A stretch of DNA of 64,000 nt from Notamacropus eugenii. Taxonomy: Eukaryota; Chordata; Mammalia; Diprotodontia; Macropodidae. Position numbers and translations under genes: made by a program. The notes beneath the pieces were generated by a model. That model saw nothing but the letters and a program-made list of their open reading frames with translations. It was not told where the DNA came from and did no database searches. The stretch spans positions 65,296,885 through 65,360,884 of the forward strand of contig NC_092876.1 in NCBI RefSeq assembly GCF_028372415.1, in the 5' to 3' direction. Shown here piece by piece: positions 54,315 through 64,000 of this stretch (position 1 is its first letter; every line of letters begins with the position of its first letter).

Positions 54315-55080
54315 TAGGGAGGGCGATAGCCCTCATGATAAAAAGCCTTTGAGTCTACCTAGGACTCTGAACAGATCACATTGTAATAACTTGGATTTGT
54401 CTAATTTTTTTTTCCTGAGGCACTTCTGTCATTCTTAATATTGTAGTATGTTAGGGTAAGGCCAGATTCTCTTAGCCAGCATTCTGAAATTCCTCTCTAT
54501 GCCCAGAACTTTTTATTTTTCCAATTTCTTCCTCTGCCTCCTTTTCCTTAAAATTATTTTTTGTCATCACCATGGCCTCCAGTCCCCCCAGCCCTCTCGG
54601 TTCTTTTTGGACTTCTTTCTCCGCTCTCACTTTCCGCTGTAGCCAGTCCCCAAGCAGCCACACTTTGTCAGACTCTAAACCTGTCTTTCTCCCCATCATC
54701 TGCCTGCTCTTGTTTTGTGTCCTGCGTGACTGAATCCTGGTCACTGCATGGTGAGGACCTGGCCCACTGCACATTGTTTTCATGTCAGTTTTGTTGTGGG
54801 TCAGGCCTTTCAATTCTTCCCTGACTAACTTTCCAACTACTGTTCTTCCAGACTCCTCCTGCCCCGTGGGTTCTTTCTTACTGAGTTTCTCGTCTTGTTC
54901 ACACCTGGAAGCTCCTCGTTGTTGTCCGTTTGCCCTTTCTTTTGCTCCAGCCTCTTTGGAAAAGGTGAACTTTTTCCTTGTTGAGACTAACCTTTACTCG
55001 TGTTTTGATCCCCTCTCCGGGCATCGTGCGGCTTTCTAGGTTTCTCTAGACACTTGTGTTTGCATTTAGCCGCTGGTTGG
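54315..55080. other. Unique intron sequence
   Basis: Pyrimidine-rich in part (54480-54980). No gene. Confidence 0.45.
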
Positions 55081-55084
55081 TGCC

Positions 55085-55330
55085 TAGAGTCGGGAAGATC
55101 TGGTTCAAATGTGGTCCCAGATGCTTATCAGCTGCGTTCACCTGGGGAAATCACATCCTCTCTGTCTGTCTCAGTTTGCTCAGCTGTGAAATAGAGATAA
55201 CATTCAAACAGTAAATGGGGATATTTCCAGTATTGTTGCGAAGATCAAATGAGATACTACTTTAAAGTGCTCAGCACAGTGCCTGGCACATAGTAAGCAC
55301 TTAATAAATGCTTATTTCCTTTCTTTATTG
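55085..55330 (+). mobile_element. MIR-type CORE-SINE
   Basis: AGAGTCGGGAAGATCTGG, GTCTCAGTTTGCTCAGCTG, TTGCGAAGATCAAATGAG, AGTGCCTGGCACATAGTAAG, TTAATAAATGC. Confidence 0.88.
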
Positions 55331-55699
55331 GAAATGCTTTTAAGGCCTCTCTTCCACTAAAAATCACTTTCCCCTCTGTAACATTTGTCTCTGGTTTGTG
55401 GGGTAAATTAATCTTGGTTGTAAGACACAAGTCTGTTTCTTTTTTTTTTGGGTGGGGGAATAGTCAAGGATTCCCTCTCATTCATAGTGGAAGCTCACAG
55501 GTCTTGTATGATTGTGTGATCCTGACTGTAATTCTTTGGTACTTCAGTTTCCCTCTCCCTTTAAAAATGCTTAACAATATTTTTTCTTTCACATGTGAAA
55601 TCTGGATTTTGGCTATTACTACGGGTCTGTCTTTTCTCAGGCTTCTTTGCTCATCATCCTCTTCCTATCCATCAGGTGTGGGTTTCCTTATCTCTTCCT

Positions 55700-56560
55700 A
55701 GGCCCTCTACATATCTCTTTACATTCTTTTGATGATCTTTGCACCTGTTGGTTCGGTAGTCTATGTGTAGATTCCTCCCACATCTCTATACCCATCTTTT
55801 CTCTTTCTCCTTGACTCTGTTTCCCTATTGCCTCTGGCCTGCTGGAAATCTCTGCCTGGATGTCCAGGATAGAAAAGATCGTGTTTCCCTTTGACCTACC
55901 CCTCTTCCAAATTTCTCTATTGCTGTCAAAGTCACTGCCACACTTCCAGTCACTTCAGTTTGCAGCCTGATTGTTATCCTTGACTGTTTCCTTCCCTTAC
56001 AGTCAGCTGCCAAGTCCTGCTGATACTTCCTCCCCCGAATTTCTTGGACTTCTCCAATTCTGTACGTCAGTGTAGTTACTGCCCTCCTGGTTGTCATCAC
56101 TTGTCACCCACTACTGTAGTAGTCTGCTGAGTGGTATCTTTGCTTCCAGTCTCTCCCTTCGCCAATTTTCCTTCTTCACATGTGTCATTTTTATATTACT
56201 AAAAGTCTGATCCTGCTTAGTCATCATTCCCTCTCTTACAAGTCTTCAGCAGCTCCCTGACATCGAAAACCCTGCACAGTCTAGCTCTCACAGACATTTC
56301 AGTGTGATTTCCTCTGCAGCACATGGAAACTGTGGAAGCCAAACTGTTTCTAGCACACAGGGCTCCATCTTGTCCTCTGGTCCATCCTTGAAATGCTGTC
56401 TGTTCTCCTCTCCACTCTTGGACTGTAGCTGAAGGCTTGATGGCCCTTCCTGATCCCTCCAGTGATTGCTAATACTGCCCTTCATCCTCATGTGGCTTTT
56501 ATTTACGTGTCTATGGAACACGTATCAATTCCTGAGAACACACCGTCAGCTCTTTATTTT
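55700..56560 (+). mobile_element. L2 LINE 3' region
   Basis: GAAATCTCTGCCTGGATGTC, GCAGCCTGATTGTTATCC, CATTCCCTCTCTTACAAGTC, AAACCCTGCACAGTCTAGC. Confidence 0.7.
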
Positions 56561-56594
56561 TGTCCAGTTAAAGGCTAGGCCAGGTTGTTTCCTC

Positions 56595-56598
<4 letters not shown>

Positions 56599-56674
<76 letters not shown>
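56599..56674. repeat. Compound (AG)19(TG)19 microsatellite
   Basis: Two perfect 38-base dinucleotide tracts abut at 56636/56637. Confidence 0.98.
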
Positions 56675-56675
<1 letters not shown>

Positions 56676-56679
56676 TTTT

Positions 56680-57655
56680 TCACACATATTCGTTTGAATC
56701 TTGAATTTTCACCTCATTGGTGCTCTTTTCATTTTATTTCCCTTTCTGGATCATTGCAAATCATACTTTGAGGCTCTCAGATTTTGCCATTGTAAAGTCC
56801 TGCATGTGTTGGTCAGTTTTCTTCAGAGTTCTTATGGCCACTCTGAGAACGAGCCTTTCTGGATTCAGCTGATGGATCACTAATGCCAACACATGCCTAT
56901 TTTTTGTTAGACCTGTGGTCAGAGCTCTTCCAGCTTTTTCATAACCCCCAGAACTTGTATCGACTGGCAGAGCCACGATGAAACTTAAGAGAAAGACTTT
57001 GGTGAAGGATAAAAACAGGAACAGAAGAAGCAACACCTCGTGAAAATAAGTCAGGAGAGTGTTCAAACATTTGTCTGGCTTAGGCAGACAGTTGGGTTCT
57101 TCTTTGGTGGCTAAATAAGCCAACTGGAAAATTCCATTACTTTGCTTGTGTGTTCCCAATGCCTGGTTAATTAGGGTTTTGTAAAGGCCTTTTAAATATA
57201 TATAAAGAGACTGGCTAGTAGCCTCTGCCTTGAGTGTGGGATTTTTATTTGGTGGTCAGGGTACTGTCTTTCTGACTTGGAAATGTGGGGGTCTTGCTGT
57301 CTGAGAGAGCTGGCCTGTTTATTATTGGCAGTCTTCTCTGCAGGGTGTTCTTCTGAGAAGCTCAAGCCTAATCCTTTTATTGTTGACAAAGAGCCAAGCA
57401 GTTTCTTTTTTTGGATGGAGGAAATGCCTATCAGTTTGGGACTTTACATATCCATATTAGGTATAAACTAAATATAGGAGTGTAATCCAGGGGTGAAGTC
57501 ACATCTGTGAAGTTTCTGGAGCTTGGCTAGTGAGCTCAGTGGGTACTTTTGGATCTCCCTGCTTTTGGCTCATTGAAAAGATCACCAGCCTGATGAGTCC
57601 TGGAGTCTTATTGGGGGGAATAAAAGAAAGAGAGAAGATGACAAGAATTGATTTT
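56680..57655. other. Unique intron sequence
   Basis: A 132-codon minus-strand open frame (56761-57159) has no recognised motif. No repeat call. Confidence 0.45.
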
Positions 57656-57659
57656 TGGA

Positions 57660-57835
57660 AGTGCCTGCCTGCCTGGTGTAGGGGCAAGATCCTTGGACTA
57701 AGAGTCAGGAGGCCGAGACTCCAGGGCAGGTGCTCTCTCACCCAGGATTGGGTCTCTACTCAAAGCCACTTCCTTTCTAAAAGGCTCTGTTTCCCCCTTC
57801 CTGAAACACAGGGGTATTGGGATAGATACTGTAAC
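57660..57835 (+). mobile_element. CORE-SINE remnant
   Basis: CCTTGGACTAAGAGTCAGG, GGGTCTCTACTCAAAGCC; decayed. Confidence 0.45.
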
Positions 57836-58259
57836 TGAGGCCCCCATGTCAGAGCTCCCCTCTGTTGCATCCCCATCTCTAGCTTTGTGGGATTTCTTGG
57901 CAGTTAGGTCTCCCGTCAGCCTGAGCACTCCTGTTTTGAGCAGGCAGCATTTGTGTGGCTCAGTGGTACTCTTGGGTTGTTCAGATTTAGCCAACTCAGG
58001 AGTAGGCCCTCAGTGTTGCAAAGTGAAAGCAGGGTTCTTCTGAGCTAGAATTAGAAGTTCTACTGGAGCAGAAAGACAGTGGGCCTCCCCTCTGGGGCCA
58101 CACAGCATGTATGCTCCTCAGCTGGCACAACTCATTCTGTTACAGAGCCCATCAAAAGCCCCCACACTTTTATAAGCTTGCTAGAAGTTGCAAGTGTTAT
58201 CTGGAGAGCCACCAGTATGGTGGGAGGGTCAGAGGAGCATACGGGACCCATGACCACTG

Positions 58260-58400
58260 CATGACTAGTGAGTGGGACCTTGGCCAGGCTTTTTATTTCT
58301 GGGTTTGTTTCTTCATCTACAAAGTGAGGAAGTTACCTTAAATGGTTCTCAAAGGGCCCTTCTTACTTTGCATGATTTTGTGACCCAGGATTAATAATTC
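58260..58400 (+). mobile_element. CORE-SINE remnant
   Basis: CTTCATCTACAAAGTGAGG, GGTTCTCAAAGGGCCCTTC, GCATGATTTTGTGA. Confidence 0.6.
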
Positions 58401-58536
58401 CTGCTCTCCCTACAATTAGGGTGTTGTGAGGAAAGCACTGGCTAATCCATTAATTCATCAATCTCTAGAGTGTTTCACAAGTGTTAGCTGTGAATGGGAT
58501 TCTGGGAAGTATCATAGGTTATTGAGTCTGATTTAT

Positions 58537-58553
58537 AAGATGCATATAAACTT
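58537..58553. repeat. Target-site duplication, left copy, of HAL1 copy 3
   Basis: AAGATGCATATAAACTT matches 61262-61278 except one C/T difference. Confidence 0.9.
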
Positions 58554-61261
58554 GGGGGGTGGAGCCAAGATGGCAGAGTAGAAAGACGTACTTATGCTAG
58601 CTCCGAACCCACAGCCCATAAAATATCTGTAAAAAAGATTCTGGAGCAACAAATTCTGGAGCAGCAGAAGCCACAGAACAACGGAGCGGATGAGATTTCT
58701 GTTCCAGAGAGACCTGACACGAAAGGTGCATCGTGCCCCAGACCAGGAGCCGAGCCCAGCCCTGTCTTGGCCGCGCAGCACTGAGAGGAGCGGATCCCAG
58801 CAGGCTTCAGGGACAGAATCTCCAGCAGCCGCGTGGGTCCTTCCACCCACGGGCCCCAAAGGTTGGTGAGAGAGTCTTCTAGGCTTGCCGAGAGGGGAGT
58901 GGGGTGCCCCCATAACTCAGGCCCCCTCGGGAGGCAGCCGCGGAGTCAGGAGCAGACAGGGGGCTCCCCAGGCAGGCAGGAGCCTGAATCCATTGTTGAA
59001 GGTCTCTGCATAAACCCCCTGAGGGAGCTGAGCCCGTGAGGTGGCCCTGCCCCCACCTGAGCACCTGAACCTAATCTCACACTGGATAGCAGCCCTGCCT
59101 CCACCGAAGCCCTGAGGCTGGGAAGCAGCATTTGAATCTCAGACCCCAAGCACTGGCTGGGTGGATCTGGAGGTGAAGTGGGTGTGAAGAGAATATTCAG
59201 AAGTCAAGTCACTGGCTGGGAAAATGCCCAGAAAAGGGAAAAGAAATAAGACTATAGAAAGGTTACTTTCTTGGTGAACAGGTATTTCCTCCCTTCCTTT
59301 CTGAAGAGGAAGAACAATGCTTACCATCAGGGAAAGACACGGAAGTCAAGGCTTCTGTATCCCAGCCCACTCAGTGGGCTCAGGCCATGGAATAGCTCAA
59401 AAAAGATTTTGAAAATCAAGTTAGAGAGGTGGAGGAAAAACTGGGAAGAGAAATGAGAGAGATGAAAGAAAAGCATGAACAGCAGGTCAGCACCCTGCTA
59501 AAGGAGACCCAAAAAAATGCTGAAGAAAATAACACCTTGAAAAATAGGCTAACTCAATTGGCAAAAGAGGTTCAAAAAGCCAATGAGGAGAAGAATGCTT
59601 TCAAAAGCAGAATTAGCCAAATGGAAAAGGAGGTTCAAAAGCTCACTGAAGAAAATAGTTCTTTCAAAATTAGAATGGAACAGATAGAGGCCAATGACTT
59701 TATGAGAAACCAAGAAATCACAAAACAAAACCAAAAGAATGAAAAAATGGAAGAATTATGGGACTACCTGAAAGCCATGATCAGAAAAAGAGCCTAGACA
59801 TCATCTTTCATGAAATTATCAAGGAAAATTGCCCTGAAATTCTAGAACCAGAGGGCAAAATAAGTATTCAAGGAATCCACCAATCACCACAGGAAAGAGA
59901 TCCAAAAAGAGAAACTCCTAGGAACATTGTGGCCAAATTCCAGAGTTCCCAGGTCAAGGAGAAATTATTGCAAGCAACTAGAAAGAAACAATTCAAGTAT
60001 TGTGGAAATACAATCAGGATAACAGAAGATCTAGCAGCTTCTACATTAAGGGACTGAAGGGCATGGAATAGGATATTCCAGAAGTCAAAGGAACTAGGAC
60101 TAATTCCAAGAATCACCTACCCAGCAAAACTGAGTATAATACTTCAGGGGAAAAATTGGTCTTTCAATGAAATTGAGGACTTTCAAGCATTCTTGATGAA
60201 AAGACCAGAGCTGAAAAGAAAATTTGACTTTCTAACACAAGAATGAAGAGAAGCATGAAAAGGTAAACAAAGAGAAGTCATAAGGGACTTACTAAAGTTG
60301 AACTGTTTACATTCCTACATGGAAAGACAATATTTGTAACTCTTGAAACTTTTCAGTATATGGGTACTGGGTGGGATTACACACACACACACACACACAT
60401 GCACACGCACACGCAAACACACATAGAGACAGAGAACACAGAGTGCATTGAAGAGGATGGGATCATATTTTAAAAAAGTGAAATCAAGCAGTGAGAGAGA
60501 AATATATTGGGAGGAAAAAGGGAGAAATGGAATGGGGCAAATTATCTCTCATAAAAGAGGCAAGCAAAAGACTTTTTAGTGGAGGGAAAAAGAGGGGAGG
60601 TGAGAGAAAAACATGAAGTTTACCCTCATCACATTCCACTAAAGGAAGAAATAAAATGCACACTCATTTTGGTATGAAAACCTATCTTACAATACAGGAA
60701 AGTGGGGGAGAAGGGGATAAGCAGGGTGGGGGGGATGATGGAAGGGAGGGCATGGGGAGGAGGGAGCAATTTGAGGTCGACACTCATGGGGAGGGACAGG
60801 ATCAAAAGAGAGAATAGAAGTAATGGGAGACAGGATAGGATGGTGGGAAATATAGTTAGTCTTATACAACACGACTATTATGGAAGTTATTTGCAAAACT
60901 ACACAGATATGGCCTATATTGAATTGCTTGCCTTCCAAAGGGAAGGGGTGGAGAGGGAGGGATGAGGAGAAGTTGGAACTCAAAGTTTTAGGAACAACTG
61001 TCAAGTACTGTTCTTGCTACTAGGAAATAAGAAATACAGGTAAAGGGATATAGAAAGTTATTTGGCCCTACAGGACAAAAGAGAAGATGGAGACAAGGGC
61101 AGAGAGGGATGATAGAAGAGAGAGCAGATTGGTGATAGGGGCAGTTAGAATGCTCGGTGTTTTGAGGTGGGGGGAGGGGACAAAAGGGGAGAAAATGTGG
61201 AACCCCAAATTTTGTGAAAATGCATGTTAAAAGTTAAATAAATAAATTTTTTTTTTTTAAA
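58554..61261 (+). mobile_element. HAL1-type (half-L1) retrotransposon, copy 3, sense in CLIC4 intron 1
   Basis: A full-length 2.71 kb element with 17-bp target-site duplications. The 5' end reads GGGGGGTGGAGCCAAGATGGC, close to placental L1 5' ends. A ~670-bp GC-rich 5' UTR (58554-59223), ORF1 relic (59224-60246) and ~1 kb 3' UTR follow. The 3' UTR has an internal (AC)n tract (60379-60399) and AGTTAAATAAATAAAT before a T-run and A-run. No ORF2. Confidence 0.92.
59224..60246 (+). pseudogene. L1 ORF1p-like relic of HAL1 copy 3
   Basis: It starts at the ATG at 59224 (MPRKGKRNKTIE). Lesions relative to copy 2: an extra A near 59258-59261 shifts the frame; GAG to TAG at 59393-59395; a deletion of about 67 bases near 59756 that removes the DLENRSRR start of the RNA-recognition fold; and TGA at 60055-60057, at the same codon as copy 2. 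The coiled coil (59429-59750; LAKEVQKANEEKNAF, EVQKLTEENSSF) and C-terminal domain (RDPKRETPRN, RITYPAKL) are clear. Undoing the insertion and deletion in length only gives 1089 nt, the same as copy 2. The stop at 60244-60246 is the natural end. Confidence 0.87.
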
Positions 61262-61278
61262 AAGATGTATATAAACTT
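61262..61278. repeat. Target-site duplication, right copy, of HAL1 copy 3
   Basis: Matches 58537-58553 at 16 of 17 positions. Confidence 0.9.
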
Positions 61279-61289
61279 GATAAAGCCTT

Positions 61290-61390
61290 TAGCTGACTAG
61301 GGCATCTTCCCAAGCCTTTGGCGCAATGCTTTGCACATAGGTGCCTAAACATGTTTGCTGAGTGACTGACTATATCTTATTTTAAGGACC
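61290..61390 (+). mobile_element. L2 LINE 3' tail
   Basis: GGCGCAATGCTTTGCACATAGG, then GCTGAGTGACTGAC; decayed. Confidence 0.5.
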
Positions 61391-61399
61391 ATTGATAAA

Positions 61400-61795
61400 T
61401 CCCACTGGACCCCTCAGGGCAGCCTTTATGTGACATATGGGAATAGTGGTAGTTTCTCATTGTCGTATTCTTATTTTTAAAAGGTAGAGGACATAGTTCA
61501 CTGTTGAGAATTCTTCCTTTCAGCTTTGTGGCCTTGGATGGTTTAGGGTACAAACAAGGAGTAGGGCTCAGTTCATTGGAATTAGGAACTTTGTATTTTG
61601 GGTTTTTATGATTAATTTTGTATCCACTGCTCTGGTGCCATTGGCACAGGGAGCCCAGAGGCTCTTCTTTTGACCATCACTGCTCTCCTTTTAGTTTCTC
61701 ATCTGATCTGTGGAGTAACATGAAGTGTGTTTTTCTGTGATTGGATGATGGATGATCATGTAATAATATTGTCTTTAATTTATGTGCAGAAGCAA
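61400..61795. other. Unique intron sequence
   Basis: Nothing recognised. Confidence 0.5.
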
Positions 61796-61799
61796 AATC

Positions 61800-61995
61800 T
61801 CTAGGAGGCAGTGTGATGTAGAGAGAAGAGGCTGCCTTGGGAATCAGGAATCCTGTCTGGAGTCTTTGCTGCACTACTTGGCAGCTATGTGACCTGAGGT
61901 TCTCAGTTTTCTCCTGAGAAAATTAGGTTAGACCACATGGTTTTCTTCTAAGTTTATGTTCTGAAGTTCCCTTCAGTTCTGCTATATCTAGAACC
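61800..61995 (+). mobile_element. CORE-SINE
   Basis: GGCAGTGTGATGTAGAGAG, GGCAGCTATGTGACCTGAGG, AGTTCCCTTCAGTTCTGC. Confidence 0.7.
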
Positions 61996-62009
61996 AGCAT
62001 CCTAGTTCA

Positions 62010-62330
62010 GGCCTTCAGGCTGCCTTTTGTTCACTCCACTCCATCTTCCACACAGTTGCCCAGGTGATTTTCTTAAGGGTTATGTCACCTTCCTACTCAG
62101 TAAGCTCTACTACTGCCTGTTACCTCCAGGAGAATGTCCACTGTTGAGTGTGGAAAGCTCTCATCACCTGGCTCCATCAACTTTGTCAGCTCTGGCCGGG
62201 CCCTCTGTCCTCTTGTGCTCTAGCAGCACTATCCTACTGTGATCCTCCCACCTCTGGCCTTGGCACTGGCTCTCCCCATTCATCTTTTCCATGGACTGGT
62301 TAATGTAAATGACCAGTTAGAAATGGGCTC
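62010..62330 (+). mobile_element. L2 LINE 3' region
   Basis: TTGCCCAGGTGATTTTC, CCTGTTACCTCCAGGAG, GGCTCCATCAACTTTGTCAG. Confidence 0.7.
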
Positions 62331-62334
62331 TTTA

Positions 62335-64000
62335 AAAGCTTCCCCCAACAGAAGAGAAAGTTGCCTATTGATTTTTCTTGCTATAGAGGCTCTCTCAAGA
62401 ACTTAGCTTGTTGTCCTCAGGAAATAAGCCAGTGAAGACACAGCTATCTATGAGTGTGCTAACTTTGGGAGAAGATATCTAAGATATCTAAGGAATGAAG
62501 CCTGGACTGGAAACAGCTCTGGCCGGTAGAGGGGATGATCATAGCCAAAACAATACAGTAGAAACGGTGCCCAACCCTAGCACCCCAGGACACGAGGCAG
62601 ATCAGTCAGTACCTTTTGGGCTTTTTTGAATGGATCTGGGCCAGCATTGCTGTTGCACCACATGTTGGCCCAGTGATGGAGGGCTGTTCAGCTTTTGGAA
62701 TTCTAGCAGATTTTTCTCTTTTACTGTCATGGTCAGTATGTCATCTTTCATTATCAGTCCCTTTTTTCCTTCTTCCCCTCCATTTATTTCTAATCTGTTG
62801 TGGGATAGAAAACCAAATCCCTAGCTTGTTAGAATTGTCTACTAGATCAAGACTAAATATAGTGTGAGGGCCCTAGGGATTTTTAGGAACTTTGGTGCCT
62901 GGCCTTGGTGACATCCAGTTTGGCCACTTACAGGGTCTTGGCTATTCCAGCTAGATGAGATTGCTTTAGAGGCACTGTCCTCTCCCTGAAAAGTCAGGTA
63001 TTATTATATTATGTGTATGATGAAGAATTTTTGTTCCTTTCTTTTCCTGCATACTGATTTAGGGGCAGCGAGAATTTGAGGACTTTCCCCTTGTCCCTCC
63101 TCCCCTTCAGAGCAGTTTGTAGTAAGCACTATTTTTCCGCTGGCATTTTTGATGATTGGGGATCATTCTTGAGGCCAAGCAGCCCTACCCAGGAGAGGTG
63201 GTAGTTACTCCAGGAGCCTTAATCTCCAGGGCTCATTCCAGGATCACATTAACTGCTTCCCAGACTGTCTGGGAGACATTTTGATTTAAGTAAAGAAGAG
63301 TTATCTAGGAAGGGTAATTACCTGAAGAAGTGTATGTGTGTGGGGAAAGGCCTGCTTTTATCTTTGCCCATATATGATTTGTATCCGCCCCAGAAAACAT
63401 AATGGAGATGATTTTTGTCCCTGTTAGTCAGGCTTTTGAGATGATCTTGTGGACTGCAGTTTTGTTGGTGTTCAGATTACAAAGCCAGTTGTTATAAAAC
63501 TGGGATTTTTGCTTTTTAAAATGTTTCAGATTGTTAGGGTTGTTGGGTTTTTTTTCTAAATGTGGACTGGACATTTTTGTTGTTTTGACCTGTAACATCT
63601 TCCCTAAATGGTGCAGCAGGAAGTTCTTTTAAGCTCTCAATAGTATCGGCCTCTAGTGTCATTAATTTTCCATCTATTAGGTATTTCTTCAATGTTTATG
63701 CTTAACATTCTGACAAAGACAGTGAGTGACATTCAATACCTTTCACCATATGCCTTTTTTAAAAGCACCTACTGTGTGGAGTATTGTGAATTTGGAGGTG
63801 GGCCCTGGGAACAGCTGGCAGAAGGAAAGAGAGTAGGGCCTGCCTGTGAGGGTGGCCTTCTCTGAAGAGAATGCCTACAGGTGGACTGGTGGGCTCAGAG
63901 TGGTGGCCGGGTAGGAGGATGGAGAATCTTTAAAATAGCACTAGGCAGCTGGTTGAGATGTGAAGACAAGGGAGCAGCCAATGACATCAGCTGCAGGATG
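62335..64000. other. CLIC4: Mostly unique CLIC4 intron 1 sequence
   Basis: About 1.7 kb to the window end, with one antisense L2 trace at 63755-63850. No exon-like block bounded by splice signals and no CLIC4 exon 2 sequence is seen. Confidence 0.5.

Larger units (their letters stand above)
33441..64000 (+). other. CLIC4: CLIC4 intron 1 (continues past window)
   Basis: No sequence resembling CLIC4 exon 2 (AGSDGESIGNCPFSQ) is present in any frame to the right of exon 1. Intron 1 is therefore at least 30.5 kb, in keeping with the long first intron of mammalian CLIC4. Confidence 0.8.

Noticed and set aside
33441..64000. CLIC4 exon 2 within the window
   Set aside because: I looked for sequence encoding AGSDGESIG or CPFSQ after an acceptor and found none in any frame.

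Overview
This 64 kb window is nuclear DNA of a mammal, almost certainly a marsupial. The signs are three ORF1-only L1 derivatives (half-L1, HAL1-type), L1 3' ends of marsupial type, tRNA-headed SINEs with an RTE-type tail, and dense ancient L2, L3/CR1 and MIR/CORE-SINE relics. Species cannot be fixed from sequence alone. No tRNA, rRNA, CRISPR or prokaryotic gene is visible. Apart from one exon, all coding-like sequence is transposon relic.

The one host gene is CLIC4 (chloride intracellular channel 4) on the + strand. Its first coding exon (33369-33440, 24 residues, phase 0) sits in a TATA-less, GC-box-rich CpG island that follows about 800 bp of purine-rich + strand sequence. No second exon is seen, so positions 33441 to 64000 are all intron 1.

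Layout. 1-31 kb: gene-free sequence upstream of CLIC4, with two antisense HAL1 copies (282-3039 and 7947-10731), an L2 reverse-transcriptase relic (25.6-25.9 kb), an L3/CR1 relic (26.6-27.9 kb) and many SINEs. 31.2-33.4 kb: GC-rich flank, a (GGGGAT)n tract, a long (GA)n tract and the promoter. 33.7-34.5 kb: a GC-rich 33-bp minisatellite just inside intron 1. 35-58 kb: intron with ordinary repeats and a 68-bp minisatellite (48.9-49.6 kb). 58.5-61.3 kb: a third HAL1, in sense orientation. 61.3-64 kb: mostly unique intron.

The most interesting signals are: (1) three same-architecture HAL1 copies sharing an L1-like YY1 motif at the 5' end and one CpG codon that has decayed both possible ways; (2) the CLIC4 intron 1 minisatellite, whose 33-bp monomer also occurs in CORE-SINE tails elsewhere in the window, suggesting it grew from a SINE tail; (3) the purine-skewed and G-quadruplex-prone sequence on both sides of the CLIC4 start. 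Repeat family names rest on recognised sequence, not a database search, and relic boundaries are approximate to tens of bases.
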